Below are positions 23,117-35,132 of a stretch of DNA of 64,000 bases, in pieces (the stretch's first letter is position 1; each line of letters starts with the position of its first letter). A program made the position numbers and the translations under genes. The stretch is from Nymphalis io (Eukaryota > Arthropoda > Insecta > Lepidoptera > Nymphalidae), in NCBI RefSeq assembly GCF_905147045.1, contig NC_065889.1, forward strand, positions 13,955,001 through 14,019,000. The letters are read 5' to 3'. The notes below the pieces were generated by a model. That model did no database searches, was not told the origin of the DNA, and saw only the letters and a list, made by a program, of their open reading frames with translations.

Positions 23117-24705
23117 TAAAAAAAATTGTATATAAAACTGATATTTCTCTTCGGACTCTCTTAAATATTGGACTTTGTGAGTAAGAAAAAGATAGTTTAC
23201 CTATAGGAGTAGAGGCTTTACGTGCTTGCAAAGGCACGGGAATGTAAAATACCCACTACCTTACTCCAGGCTTCCAGATGAGGAACACTTGACAGAAAAA
23301 ACAATACATAGTAACACACACAGACATCCTTCTGAAAGCCCAATATCAGACAATAATATCATCTTAACGTGACGGTTTTAAATGGATGAATTTAGATGTT
23401 TATTTATTTTAACACTTTGTTTTTAAGTTAATGATTTTTAAATTAAGACGCATTGGTGACATTATACGGTTAACCAATGGTAATCTAGACTAGTAGCGAC
23501 ATCAAACGTATGAGTCCAGGATGCAAGCTGACATTTGACGCAGTATCCGGTTACAGCAACTAATTATGGATAATTTGTCTTAATAGTTATAAGGGATTAC
23601 TCCACTATGTCTATCCAAGTAACTGCATCAAATTGAGTAATATGAAATTATATTAAACCGGAAAATTAAGCAATGTGATAGTCGATAATAAATCGACTTC
23701 GATTTGACTTCTATTTTTGTATTAATTGAGATAATATTTGGCACACTAATTGCGCATTTGATCAGGTACCGTATGAAGAACATATAAAAATGCAGACCTT
23801 AAGCCTTTGATACAAAAAAGGGTTTGATCCAAAAAAAAAATTGTAAAATAATGTGTACTATACTTATATATCCTGTGCAGTTTGGTAGTCACCAAATTCG
23901 TGTCAAGTTTCCTATATCCTCGATATATTTTGTATACTTTTATTAAACTGAACAGAATATAAACCAAGTTGTATTTATAATAAATTATTATTACAGCAAG
24001 TTATGGTAATACAAATAGGTGTTCACTGTTTCATAACACTTTTCCATATGAATCAGATTCAACCAGCGTATCACTGAAGTTGACTATTGCGAAAATCATG
24101 TTACACAGTGCTGCCGTCCAATGAGTTGGTGTAGAAACATGACCGGAAACCCGATAGCGATAACACATTTTAAACCAAAAAATACTACAATCACATTGAA
24201 CAGTTGAAAAATATTTGTACATTACATGTTTGTTAATTAATTCAATTCGTTATAACTGTACAATTTTATTTCGTTTTCTATTTCAAAATTCAAATAGTAT
24301 ATTTGTCGTCGATTATTTTATTTGTTCGCTTGAAATCTACACATATTCTGTATTGAAAATTTTCAGCGGGTAGTACTTACGACGCGTTGTTTATGAGAAT
24401 TCAATACTTTTTTTATTATTTTACTGTTTTCTAAACAACGAGTTTTTGATTGTATTGGCAAAATGTTGTATAAAATTAAATTGTTTAATTAATTCTAAAT
24501 TCTGGTTAACAATATATTTAAAGAAATAGTCAATTACTGATTTTTATTCATTTTTCATCGCAGCATCTAAATAACCATTTTGTTTTATATTCAATATACT
24601 GTTCATATATTACATGTATTTCAGTTATATTTTCTATTTTTCTTTTTCCTTTAATGATATTATTCTTACAACAATATTTCTAAGTTTCTGGCTGATTATA
24701 TTTTT
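23117..24705. other. intron, AT-rich non-coding
   Basis: A slightly GC-richer patch at 23210-23330 may be an eroded family C copy (CAGGCTTCCAGATG, TTGACAGAAAAA), too diverged to call. Nothing else recognised. Confidence 0.35.
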
Positions 24706-24768
24706 AGATTATTATTATATTATTATTATATTATATTATTATATTATAATAATAATATATAATAGTAC
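24706..24768. repeat. (TTA)n / (TAA)n palindromic low-complexity tract
   Basis: Runs of TTATTATTATATTATTATT turn into ATAATAATAATATATAATA, forming an AT-only imperfect palindrome. Confidence 0.8.
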
Positions 24769-26041
24769 GAGCGAGAATAAATCATAAATATTTCGACGTG
24801 AAATGAAAACAAGCTGAATATTAAGGAGACAAATATACCGATGTATGAGATATGAAGTTGCGTTTCGTCTGACCGCGCTTTAACTATTCAGTACACATAA
24901 CGAAGTTAGGACATAGTCTATGAAACTCAAAATTACCGTAAATCATTTTAATTTAAACTTAGATCTGCATATGGGTCGTCTAGGACGATACAGACTTGAT
25001 TCCATTTAAAAAAGTTCATCTATTTGAAGCGAAACTTCAATGGGCGCAAGGGGATAAAATTTCAAATTGAAATAGAAATTCCAAAATTCCTTTTAACCCT
25101 GGCCAGACACTTAACGTTCACTTGTAGCCCATCAAACCTAATTTCCGTCGATAGCGAATAATTTAATAACAAAGATTTTATTCATAAATGAAATTATTAA
25201 TATAAATGCTAAATTGTAACAACTACTTTTTACAAATTAAAAAATGCGTTAGAGATTTTAGAGCTTTTCTATGTATGTCATAATATCATACAAAACTGGA
25301 ATGATAATATCTTGGGAATGAAAAAATCATCTAATCATTAGATTGCAAATATTAAGCCAAATAAGTCATTCCATAACTATATTTCAACTATCCGAAAAAA
25401 AACACGTAAAATTAAATCTAAAAAAAAAATAAAATAAAATATTTTTAAAAGTTACAAACAAAATACATTATCATTTATAATATTGGTAACAATTCAATGC
25501 ATTGTGAAATTTTATTTCACAAAATAAATAATATCGAGCTGATTTATGTAAACCGCTAGGATTGGTTAAAATATCATGAATTTTATACGTAAATACGTGT
25601 GCATGCGGTTTAATATTAAACCTATGTCATTTATTTAACTATACCTTAACGAGCGATTTTATTAATATCTACAGTCATGTAACTTCGTTAATATTTTCGT
25701 ATTATTCGCAATATCAATTAAATAAATATAAATTTGGTATCAAAGTTAATAATGGACTTCCATTACAAAACAAAATAAAGGGAATTCAACTCAATTCGTA
25801 ACAGTATATGTAAAACATTATTTAGTCAGAAAAAGTTTCATTTAAATTCGAATTTAATTCAAAAAACAATTATTAAAAACATATTCACAATATAGTTCAG
25901 GAAGACGTTCCTCACTATTTTTCGCGAGAAGAAGAAAGCGCGGAGTGCAGACAGTTCAACTCGTGACAATAGAGAATAACTAGAATTATATTCATAAAAG
26001 GAAAAGTAGAAGACTTAGTAGAAATATATTGTAGATATATA
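24769..26041. other. intron, AT-rich non-coding
   Basis: No feature recognised; A/T runs throughout. Confidence 0.4.
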
Positions 26042-26182
26042 CACAGGTTTCCTCAGGTGTTGTCGTTCGTCACCAAGCATGGGATGAAACAAAACATAAA
26101 TTTATCTCCCAAGATTTCCGTTTTACTAAAATTAAATCTCTCTTAAAGTCAATGTTTTATCCACTGAACCATCTCAGTTTAA
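26042..26182 (-). repeat. SINE family B, old 5' half
   Basis: Reverse match to the head half: CAGGTTTCCTCAGGTGTTGT, CACCAAGCATGGGATGAAAC, CCACTGAACCATCTCAG. Confidence 0.6.
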
Positions 26183-26545
26183 AGTGAGACATTTAAATTA
26201 ATTCGTTGTTCTGTTGTAAATATATAACCTGTTTCCGTTTTTATACCTTTCGAAATCTACTTTTATAAAAAATATTATTCTTTCAAAGAATATATTTCCG
26301 ACTAAAGATAAAACTACAGTAGGTCAGCTCTTTGACGACAAATAAAAGAAACGAAGAAATATTTCACTTCTTTAACGGATTTTTCACTGAAATTTCATTT
26401 TTGTTTTGTTTGCAAATATATACTTTGCTGTCTGTATCGCTTACTTCAGCAAAACAAAGAAACTTTTCTATTGAAGTTTTAGAAAAGTTTACGTAGTTTC
26501 CGTTTAACTTATTGGAGATATTATTATATATTGTTCATTATATCG
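26183..26545. other. intron, AT-rich non-coding
   Basis: No feature recognised. Confidence 0.4.
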
Positions 26546-26840
26546 TCAATGCCAATGCGCCACTGACCTTGGGAACTACGATGTTATGTGCCTAGTGCCT
26601 GCCGTTACACTGGCTCACTTACCCTTCAAACCTGAACACAACAATACTGTGTACTGCTATTTTTCGGTAGAATATCTGATGAGAGGGTGGTACCCAGACG
26701 AGCTTGCACAAGGCCCTATCAAACACTGGCTCACTTACCCTTCAAACCTGAACAAAACAATACTGTGTACTGCTATTTTTCGGTAGAATATCTGATGAGA
26801 GGGTGGTACCCAGACGAGCTTGCACAAGGCCCTATCAAAC
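26546..26840 (-). repeat. SINE family A with a 116-bp internal tandem duplication
   Basis: The 5' half of family A is present twice in tandem. The units 26608-26723 and 26724-26839 differ at very few positions (for example GAACACAACA against GAACAAAACA). Each runs from CACTGGCTCACTTACCC to GCTTGCACAAGGCCCTATCA. The 3' part of the SINE beyond the CCAATGCGCCACTGACC block is missing. Confidence 0.92.
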
Positions 26841-28320
26841 TTCTCCCCACATGCACTCACATCACATTTTTTTCTAGAATCTTACTTCTTTGAAGTGATA
26901 TCGTGATTTTGATAGAAAAAACAGAGCAATTAATATAATTTCCAGTCAGGTAATTAATAATCAAAGGCGTGGCTACTTAACGAAACTTTTATTATCATTT
27001 AATAAAAATATTCCATAAAGAATATAAAACGTGTAATTAGCTAATAAAACTTCAAAGGCAACTCTTTATTTTTTGGACGAGGCTTAATAAAACAATTTCA
27101 AAAAAGTAAATTACTTTAAATTATGGAAGAAAAAATATAATATTTTTTAAGTAAAAAATTATTCTCGAATAAAATTGAACATGATTTTACAACTTAAGCA
27201 ATCTTGGTAATACTTTCAAAGACTTTAATCAGAATTTAAATTGACTTATTACTACTATATTAATCATGGTAATATTTTAAAAACGCTTTGTTTTTCTTCC
27301 AAATTAACGCAAAAATATCAAAGGCGATAAACGTGAGACTTTAAAGGCATCTTTAAGATGGACACAAATTTTATTTCCGAACTGAGCTAACCTTAATTAC
27401 CAAATGATTGTTTAGAAAATATAGGTGCTGATTAAGCGCCTATTCATTACGAATACTAGCATTGCAGGGATGTAACAGAGTAAACGATAAGAGGAAATAC
27501 CCATTTTTGTGTTAAGTTTCAGGTAATTATCTCGACGCAACGAAAGTTATAACAGGTCCGCAAACTTTGCTAGATTTGTACATTTGTATAGTCCTTTTTT
27601 GACGTATAATAATTAAATTTATTTATACGTAAAAGCACACTTACAATACATATAAAGCATTAACAAATGAACTTATAAAACAATAGTATACATAAGAAGT
27701 TATGTTTTGTGTTTTAATTTATATATCGTATTATTTAAAATTTTTAAAGTACTTAATTTTAATTTTACTATTTATATTAGCTGTTACTTGTATGTGATGG
27801 ATGCTACGGCTTTCTGTAACTGAGACACATAGGCTTATAACTCGCATAATATATTAAAAGCTTGTCATGTGTATTCCGTATTGGAGATCCTATTCACATA
27901 AATTAAAATAAAAAATAATATGCATGTCAATAACAAGTGTACATAGAGTTAATAGATCCAGATTCATAAATTAAAAGCAACAAAAAATCATGGGTCATAT
28001 TTTAAAATTTTTGAAATTAAATTATAAAATAATGTCATTGTTATAATAAAAATCATTGAAAAATAACATAGAGATATTATAATTTAAATTATTGAAAATA
28101 TTAAATGAAAGTAATGATAAATTATATAATAATGAAATAACTTATTTCTAAAGATTTAGGGAGATTTATAAAATGTCAATGAATTGCAAATACAGTCAGT
28201 CAGACTTAAGGAAGACGTGGTTTCGTAATCAAGTCGTCATTTAAATTTCAACTGGTTATCTATTAAGATTTAAAAATACAATGTAACAATGCTCACATGG
28301 AGCTGAATATTAGAGTTTCA
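26841..28320. other. intron, AT-rich non-coding
   Basis: No exon or known element recognised; very AT-rich. Confidence 0.4.
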
Positions 28321-28504
28321 CTATTTGAGCACGGAAACTACTATTCTATATCCTATTTCATTCCGGAATTATGAAAATTTATACCAAATATCATTAGAAT
28401 CCGTTCAGTTGTTCGAGCGTGATTTTCTAACAAACAACAGACAAATCTTTGCATAAATACCACTAATATCCATCTCGGTTTCGATCGCAATATATAAAAC
28501 TGTA

Positions 28505-28645
28505 TTTATACAAAACCTTAATCATGAAACAACCCCGTACAAAGGTAAAATCGTAACGTATAAATTGTATAAAAATTCGTTCGTTAATTTTTTATTTTTA
28601 CGCTTTCAGACAGACAGACAGAGATGCGATGCTTTATTTTATAAT
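28505..28645 (+). repeat. unclassified old repeat, family F
   Basis: ACAAAACCTTAATCATG, a TTCGTTCG block, and CGCTTTCAGACAGACAGACA followed by a TTTTATTTT end. It aligns with 57205-57365. Confidence 0.45.
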
Positions 28646-28679
28646 TATTGTGATTATTGAGATATAATATGTACATATA

Positions 28680-28886
28680 TCAATAGTTTTTTTGTAGTAT
28701 TTGTGGATCGCAAAATATCTTCCTAAAGTCCTCCGTAAAATATTCTATCGTATATGGATAATGGCGGCTTAACCGTTTTCGTATTAAGGGATCGGAATAA
28801 ATAACGACATCGTATTTAGCTTGATTTACGATAGTCATAAACCAGTGATATAAGTTAATTAAAGCTGTAATCGGAGGAATTCCTTT
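28680..28886 (-). other. unassigned open frame with a protein-like composition
   Basis: On the minus strand a frame of about 65 codons runs from the edge of a family B tail to a TGA at 28680. Its residues look protein-like (hydrophobic start ITALINLYHWF, then YDVVIYSDPLIRKRL and HYPYTIEYFTEDFRKIF). I do not recognise the family. A TTACTAAAC motif and an AAAG lie upstream, compatible with a branch site and acceptor, so it could be a terminal exon of a nested gene or a transposon remnant. Frames of this length also arise by chance here. Confidence 0.3.
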
Positions 28887-28896
28887 AAAAAGTTTA

Positions 28897-28970
28897 GTAA
28901 AGTAACAGCCTGTAAATGTACCAATGCTTGGCAAGGAAGCCCTCTCTTTTTAAGAGGGTTTCCTCTTCAA
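28897..28970 (-). repeat. SINE family B, short 3' fragment
   Basis: AAGTAACAGCCTGTAAATGT, a decayed GGCAAGGAAGCC block and the start of the body. Confidence 0.65.
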
Positions 28971-28975
28971 TATGT

Positions 28976-29330
28976 ATCTTGAAAACTGCCACCAGCGCCA
29001 CTGACGCTTGCCCGGATTTCATGTCTTCAATTGAATTCCACGTAGCTATTCAATCAATCAATATTCAATACATTAATACATTATATTCAATCAACAAATA
29101 AATCGTCAAACAAAAATTGACCAGTATATCATTATCAACAAAAAAAAAAATAAGAAACTGAATATTGTTATTTGAATGCATTGATTCAATTAAGATTATT
29201 TAAGATATCTTTAGAAAACAATGGTTGCAAGAAAATTCAGTGAAATAATTAATTAATAATTTAAGCTCGCAATGAATTATTAATTCTCATCCGAAGTTGG
29301 ACCGTGTTAATTACTTCATCTTTGTTTCAG
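28976..29330. other. end of the 16-kb intron
   Basis: AT-rich up to a good acceptor (CTTTGTTTCAG, ending at 29330). No other feature. Confidence 0.6.
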
Positions 29331-29447
29331 GTCTGCTCTTCCACAGAGCCATCTTAATGTCAGGATCAGGTTTAAGTCCTTGGTCACTAGTGGCTGACCC
29401 AAATAAGTACTCAGAGATAGTCGCCACTCACGCCAACTGCTCCCCTG
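29331..29447 (+). CDS. Nlg: neuroligin exon: GLLFHRAILMSGSGLSPW block
   Basis: The exon starts after CTTTGTTTCAG and ends before GTAAGC; both phases are 1, so 39 codons join in frame to the previous exon 16 kb upstream. It encodes LLFHRAILMSGSGLSPW and then a segment with ADPNKY and a Cys (NCSP). In cholinesterases and neuroligins the (L/F)F-x-R-A-I-x-x-S-G block follows the nucleophile elbow and packs against it. The Cys is in the right place for a domain disulphide. The last base, G, forms a Glu codon with the next exon. Confidence 0.93.
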
Positions 29448-30019
29448 GTAAGCAAATTTTACCCTAATTGACTTGAGGAATCTAAACAGCACCTTTTTTT
29501 TAATATTAAAGGATGTCTTTCATTGTGTAACTTTTAGTCTATTTTTACATTTTATAATATTCATTTGAATTTTAGAGATGTATTTAAATTATTAAAGCTA
29601 ATTATAAATTCTTATTTAGTTGGTCATTTCGGATAAAAGAATTTTATTTCCCATTAAGGCACTAGTCACTTACATGAGAACAATATATGTAATTATTTGA
29701 TGTTTACAAAGTGTGGGTAGATTGAAAAAAAGCTAAGAATACAAAGTTAGTTTAAGTATCGGTTATTAACTAAGAAGCAAGTTCATTAAGGCGCTGGTCC
29801 AAGTGAAAATTGTCATTTGCCATTTAAGCCCATTAGAACATTATTTGGAATAATGGTAGAGGGGCAATCTTGCAACGTGAATTTGGTAGGACCCTGATAT
29901 TTTGAGCAATATATATTATACTCGCTCTTAACACATGCTTTTACGCAAAGGAAAATAGACATTGAAAATAGACATTGCAATTGTTATTAGAATAAAATAA
30001 TACTTTTTTTAACCAACAG
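29448..30019. other. intron
   Basis: 572 bp, GT-AG (GTAAGC ... AACCAACAG), AT-rich, no repeats recognised. Confidence 0.8.
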
Positions 30020-30145
30020 AACTTACTCCACCTGCTTTACTGCGATGTTTACGAGAACGACCACTGGAAGCTTTATTATCAGCACCTGTTCAAGCACCTG
30101 ATTTTGCGTACGCTTTCGGTCCCAGCGTTGATGGAGTCGTAATTG
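30020..30145 (+). CDS. Nlg: neuroligin exon: esterase-like domain, PSVDGVVI segment
   Basis: 42 codons between AACCAACAG and GTCAGT, phase 1 on both sides. The sequence reads ELTPPALLRCLRERPLEAL, then FAYAFGPSVDGVVI. P-x-x-D-G is a conserved landmark of the cholinesterase fold just before the position of the catalytic acid. The Cys in LLRCLRER is likely to pair with the Cys of the previous exon. The donor GTCAGT is weaker than its neighbours. Confidence 0.92.
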
Positions 30146-30833
30146 GTCAGTTACAAATGTTACCGTATATTTATTTATTTATTTAGGGAAACAATAGCAC
30201 GATACAAAATATGTTGACATTAAAAATAAAATATACAGACAATAGATTTAGATAATTACTGTTGTTCCATCGAATTATACAAATCTAATAATAGTTAACA
30301 GAAGTAGCAACACACAGTTTTGAAAAATAAAATGTAAATGTAAAAAAATAATAATTATTTTAAAAAAACAGTACGATTCAATTAGGCGACACAGACTATG
30401 TAGTGGGTGAGTGTGGCTGTGTAGTTACCCTGTTATTTGTGTATGTATAAGTGACCGTATGAGTGTAAGTATTTAAGTGTACGTGTGTTTGTGTGAGTGC
30501 GATTGGTTAAATTGAATTTTGAGCCTTAAGGATATCTTTTTAAGTGATTTAATCGACCGATTAAATACATCAGTGTCTGAGTATTTTTTATTATATAATA
30601 AGAAAACACTTAATTATTTTTCTTAATGCATACAATATGTTAGTTTATCTTTATTGTACGCCATATTAATACAGTACAATAGAAAAAGATTCAGGACCAA
30701 ATATTGAAAAGTATGGTACAAGGGATTGTCTTATAGCTAATTAGTAATTACATTCAGACATAATCATAAAGAAGATTTCAACATGAAATCTCGATACATG
30801 CACTATATATAATATATAAAAACATCTACAAAC
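30146..30833. other. intron, non-coding
   Basis: Contains a GT-rich cryptic simple stretch at about 30400-30505 and a 9-bp palindrome around 30542. No exon seen. Confidence 0.5.
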
Positions 30834-30843
30834 TGATATTTAT

Positions 30844-31251
30844 TCATCATCATCACCAGCCGAAAGACGTCCACTGCTGGACAAAGGCCTCCCCCAAGGA
30901 TTTCCACCTTGGCCGATCTTGCGCTGCCCGCATCCAACGGCTTCCCGCGACTCGTTCTAAGTCGTCGGTCCACCTTGTAGGGGGCCTGCCCACGCTGCGT
31001 CTTCCGGTTCGTGGTCGCCACTCGAGAACCTTTCTGCCTCAGCGGCCGTCGGTTCTGCGAGCAATGTGCCCCGCCCACGGCCACTTCAATTTAGCAATTC
31101 TTCGGGCTATGTCGGTTACTTTGGTTCGTCTGCGGATTTTATCATTTCTGATTCGATCTCGCAGAGAAACTCCGAGCATAGCCCTCTCCATTGCCCTTTG
31201 AGTGACCTTGAGCCTTCTTATGAGGCCCATTGTGAGCGACCACAATGATAG
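30844..31251 (-). mobile_element. RTE-like LINE, 5'-truncated 3' end
   Basis: It encodes the same reverse-transcriptase C-terminus as the copy at 16298 (ERAMLGVSLRDRI, KWPWAGHIARRTDGR, then after a TGA in place of Trp, GRPPTRWTDDL and AFVQQW). It ends in a (TGATGA)n tail. The 10-bp duplication TGATATTTAT is at 30834-30843 and 31252-31261. One nonsense codon (near 31039) interrupts an otherwise continuous frame. Confidence 0.88.
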
Positions 31252-31261
31252 TGATATTTAT

Positions 31262-31858
31262 ATTTTTGCGTAAATAATAACATGATATAATAAACTTTAT
31301 AGTACATACGTTAAAAAATTATGTAACGGTCATAGCGAAGACAAATGTATACTTTTCCAAAGTAAATGCTCCGTTGAAATGTCCAGTTAGCAAACTGCGG
31401 TTGAAGGACAAACAGTGAAATAAGTTTGAGGAAATTCGCAAGTAGTACGAACGGACAGAGCGTGACGGGAATACTACGTAATACAAGATAATTCTGTTGA
31501 GTTGCCTTTACCCAACTTTGTTGTTCCAAAGGATTATGCGATGTTCAGTTAGTTATAGCAATTCATGTCGTGCTAATAGTAAACAAAAAGTTTCTATTTA
31601 GTTTTAGCTGTATAAGTATTCAATTATTTGAAATTTAAATGGAGCGACGCTTATTTTCTTTTATAAATTTCAGTGTTTTTTTCTGGCTTTACTTTATCTA
31701 AGATAAATATATAATTTTTTATCCAATATAGACATATTAGATTATTAATTTAAGCTATTTATTATTACATTCTTAATCCGATGAAACGGCATTTCAATAT
31801 GACCAAACTTCAAATTCAGTAGCAGCTAAAGTAAAATTTTCGACAGATAACCTTTTTT
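31262..31858. other. intron, AT-rich non-coding
   Basis: A 72-codon minus frame at 31311-31529 has no motif. Nothing else recognised. Confidence 0.4.
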
Positions 31859-32232
31859 AATGGCCCATCGTGAGGCTTGAACCCAAAACCTCTAGGCTTT
31901 TTTTTATAGAATACGAAGGCGGACGAGCATATGGGCCACCTGATGCTAAGTGGTCACCAAACGCCCTTAGACTTTGGCATTGTAAGAAATGTTAACCATC
32001 GCTTACATCACCAACGCGCCATCAACCTTGGGAACTAAGATGTTATTTCCCTTGTGCCTGTAATTACACTCGCTCACTCACCCTTCAAACCGGAACACAA
32101 CAACACCAAGTACTGCTGTTTTGCGGTAGAATATCTGATGAGTGGGTGGTACCTACCCAGACGAGCTTGCACAAAGCTCTACCACCAGTAAGATTGGATT
32201 ATAAGCTGACCACTAGACCAAAGAGGCAGATA
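31859..32232 (-). repeat. SINE family C head split by a family A SINE
   Basis: 31859-31897 holds the reverse of box B and its surroundings (GAGGCTTGAACCCAAAACCTC). 32193-32232 holds the reverse of box A (CCACTAGACCAAAGAGGCAG). The 290 bases between are a full family A copy, so A inserted between the two promoter boxes of C. I could not see a clear target duplication. Confidence 0.7.
31898..32189 (-). repeat. SINE family A, full length
   Basis: Poly-T, ATAGAATACGAAGGCGGACG, CACCTGATGCTAAGTGGTCA, CTCACTCACCCTTCAAACCG, and the standard end GCACAAAGCTCTACCACCAG. It is well preserved. Confidence 0.95.
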
Positions 32233-32524
32233 GGTTATTATAGATTTTGCAATAGATATCGTGTCTCCAAATTTACTTGAAACATCTTCAAGACAAATCA
32301 AATCAATTCATTTTGATCCTATTCAAATAGATCAATCAAACCAACGTCTAAGTTTTCACCAATTTACAAATAATCAACTTTGACTACTAGAAACCTGACA
32401 ATGACATTCGGGATAAACTAAACTCACAACAAATACGTGATCCTATCACCATAATCGTCAAGTTAATCCGTCAAACAATCGCTTTGTGGTCGCAATTTTA
32501 TTATTAGTAATATAACTGATGATG

Positions 32525-32762
32525 CAGTGGATATAACATGCGGATTTTAACCTAAGAAAGCGGATTCTAATCCAGGATAGCACAATTTAAATTAGACTTT
32601 TATATCTAACCCCCTTATTTAACATGCCCCCCCTAACATTCGGGAGAATTTGCATCACATGAAATTAACTCACATTGAAGTAGCCGGGTAGAGTAATAAG
32701 CTCCTCCTTGTAACGAAATCAGGCCTTTGCTTAGCGATGAGATTTACAATCGTTAACAGTTT
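32525..32762 (+). repeat. SINE family B, old full-length relic
   Basis: GCAGTGGATATAACATGCG and ATTCTAATCCAGG echo boxes A and B. The end, AGGCCTTTGCTTAGCGATGA followed by TTACAATCGTTAAC, follows the family end pattern. Confidence 0.55.
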
Positions 32763-33848
32763 TTAATGAACGAGTAAGTCTTGGTTCTTATAATAGATAC
32801 ACATTTTATCCGTGATTAACCAAATCACGTATAAAATGTAAAAATCTTAAAAAAAAGTGCGTTATGATAAGAAAAATATTCATAACAAAGTCAAAACCAT
32901 TACGTAATGATACTCTTAATTGATTACTTATTGAAATTTGAAGAGGTGAAAATTAAGGTTGTTAAATTTCGTACAACCGCTTGAGTGTTCAATTTACTAC
33001 GCTAAATTGTTTTGCAAATCGTTAAACCAGCGTTAACATACCACCTATAATAATAACATTATTCTAAATTTAAATCAATATTTTTTTTAACAATACTTTT
33101 AATTTTTTTTTTTATTTCATTATGAGAAATTATTTTGGTGACTTTCCACAACTACGTTTAGAGAAATGTACTTTAATTTGTGCTAGTAAAGTTAAGTATA
33201 ACAGATTTATTTATTTTTAATTGGTAAACACGTACACATGTGCAAATGAATCCTGATTTTATATATTGTATCTGAAATTGATAGTTTTTGTGGATTCTCC
33301 AATTGTTATCGTGAAATTTCTCGGTTGACAAGCCGTTCGCGTCCGAGCTTCGTTATTAAATTGTCTCACGAAGTTTTCTCATCTCGTTCCCTTGTGTCGT
33401 CGATGTTTTCAGTTATCTCAGTTCGTCCAACGAGGAATCCTTTTGATTTTGTACTCACTTCTCCTTTTTTTTCAGCTTCAAAGAGAATTATTTTTTCGAA
33501 GTTGTACAAGAATTTTTACCTTCGGCTATATCGAATTTCTCTTTATAATCTTTCATAGCGAGTTAAATCTATTGGTCTATTTTATTGGCATCAGTAAAAA
33601 GTGTGTAACTCTTTTGTTTAGATAAGGCTTATGTAATGTTTTATGATAGATTAATAAAAATTCATGAGACATTTTCAATGTTTTATATATAGAAGTAACT
33701 TATTCTCTATTATAAACGAAAACTCTTATTTGTACAAAAGTGACATCTTAAGAGTAGTGATGTGTTATCTAGTCACGTATTCTAAGAAGTGTGTTCAAAT
33801 CTTCAGACTCGTCTCGTATCAACTTGACCTTGTTTTTATTTTTCTTAG
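32763..33848. other. intron, non-coding
   Basis: Mostly AT-rich. A GC-richer block at 33318-33450 has open frames in two + frames but no motif I recognise. The acceptor TTTTTCTTAG closes the intron. Confidence 0.4.
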
Positions 33849-33987
33849 ATACCGGAGACATGCTTATTAACCCGGAGCCAGGGTATGAATGGCAGGTAGC
33901 ACGTGCTGCCCTTGGAAGAGGAGCGACTGCTGTTAATATTATCAACGCGGTTCTGATGCGCAAAAGTGCGATAGCTCAGCTCACGAA
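33849..33987 (+). CDS. Nlg: neuroligin exon: DTGDMLINPEPGYEW segment
   Basis: The exon starts after TTTTTCTTAG (phase 1) and ends before GTAAGTAAAT (phase 2). I chose the donor at 33988 because only this choice keeps frame with the next exon. It encodes TGDMLINPEPGYEW, then ARAALGRGATAVNIINAVLM and AIAQLTK. The D-x-x-x-x-P-E pattern is the neuroligin/cholinesterase region preceding the strand that carries the catalytic acid. Confidence 0.92.
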
Positions 33988-34165
33988 GTAAGTAAATATT
34001 TATAATACATAATATATTTTATCATTTTATCTGGTATGACCTAAAGTTTCCTTGATCCAATATATTAAGTGTCTATTCAAACTCAATTTCCTATATATGG
34101 AAAAAAGAAAATGGACATTTATTTAAAGATAAGAACCTTATATTTATATTTGTTGTTTGTTTTAG
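33988..34165. other. intron
   Basis: 178 bp, GTAAGT ... TTGTTTTAG; free of repeats. Confidence 0.85.
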
Positions 34166-34378
34166 ATACGATCTCATGTTGGGCGTAACAAAAGCAGAAG
34201 CGTATTTCGCTTTCAGTGGAGATGATGTTCAATATGGAATAGAAGCTGACCGGAGGTCTAAGATTCTTAAATCATTTGTACGAAACACATATAGCTATCA
34301 CCTTTCGGAAATTTTGGCTACAATTATTAACGAATATACAGACTGGGAAAGGCCCGTTCAACACCCTATTAATATAAG
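34166..34378 (+). CDS. Nlg: neuroligin exon: LMLGVTKAEAYFAF segment
   Basis: 71 codons, phase 2 on both sides, acceptor TTGTTTTAG and donor GTAAAT. It encodes YDLMLGVTKAEAYFAFSGDD, then RSKILKSFVRNTYSYHLSEI and NEYTDWERPVQHPINIR. LxGVTxxEAY is the motif where active esterases carry the catalytic acidic residue, and EYTDWE is typical of insect neuroligins by recollection. The ORF is complete across the exon with no irregularities. Confidence 0.94.
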
Positions 34379-34993
34379 GTAAATAATAAGGTTGAACAAT
34401 TCAATTACCATTTTCTAGTCATATATCGTACGAAAACATTTATCAAAAGAGACGCCCGAATTTATTCGTGATACTGAAAAGTAAGACTAGCTTGGTCAAC
34501 AAAAGTCTCTAGCACGTCCTCAATCGGTTTGCCGAAAAATTAGATTTATTTATTGGTTCCGTGAAAGGATTCAGAATTCTTTCATTGTATTTATTATGTA
34601 ATTCTGACTATATTATTACGTAATAATGTCCCAATATTGTAATAAATAAATAAATAAAATAAAATATTTAAAAAAAATAAAAATTTAGATTCGGTATTTT
34701 ATATGACCGCTGATATCTGAAATATAGAAAAAAATATATATTAGTAATTATTTTTACCTAATTTCGTTACTTCTATTTAATTATGTCTAATGGTTTTATG
34801 GTACTTTAAGTATAACGCTACTATATTCCATGTATCTAAGTGTTTGAAAATATATTTTTATATTAACTAAGATAAAAAAGCAAATTCGTTAAGGAATCAA
34901 AATGTGTAGACATTTTAAACAAATAAAAACTAATTAATAATACTATAAACATTGCAAAGAAACAAATAAACTTTAATCTTTAAATTACACCAG
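34379..34993. other. intron
   Basis: 615 bp, AT-rich, no repeats recognised; acceptor TTACACCAG. Confidence 0.8.
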
Positions 34994-35132
34994 GGACGAA
35001 ACACTCGAGGCCTTGAGTGACGCACAGGTGGTAGCCCCCACAGTTCTGACTGCGGACACTCATTCGGCTTTAAGGAGGAACTCCTATCTGTACGTGTTTG
35101 ACTATCAAACTAAGTACGGAGATTATCCGCAG
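34994..35132 (+). CDS. Nlg: neuroligin exon: SDAQVVAPTV...YVFDYQTKYG segment
   Basis: Acceptor TTACACCAG (phase 2), donor GTAAGG (phase 0). It encodes DETLEALSDAQVVAPTVL, a short loop, NSYLYVFDYQTKYGDYPQ. In the esterase fold this covers the helix with the conserved (S/G)D-x-x-x-x-x-P pattern and the YxYxFDY strand. The next exon starts 5 kb away. Confidence 0.93.

Noticed and set aside
23210..23330. Possible family C SINE in reverse
   Set aside because: Only short patches match; too diverged to support.
24706..24768. Large palindrome as a functional structure
   Set aside because: Made only of A/T trinucleotide runs; self-complementarity is expected from composition.
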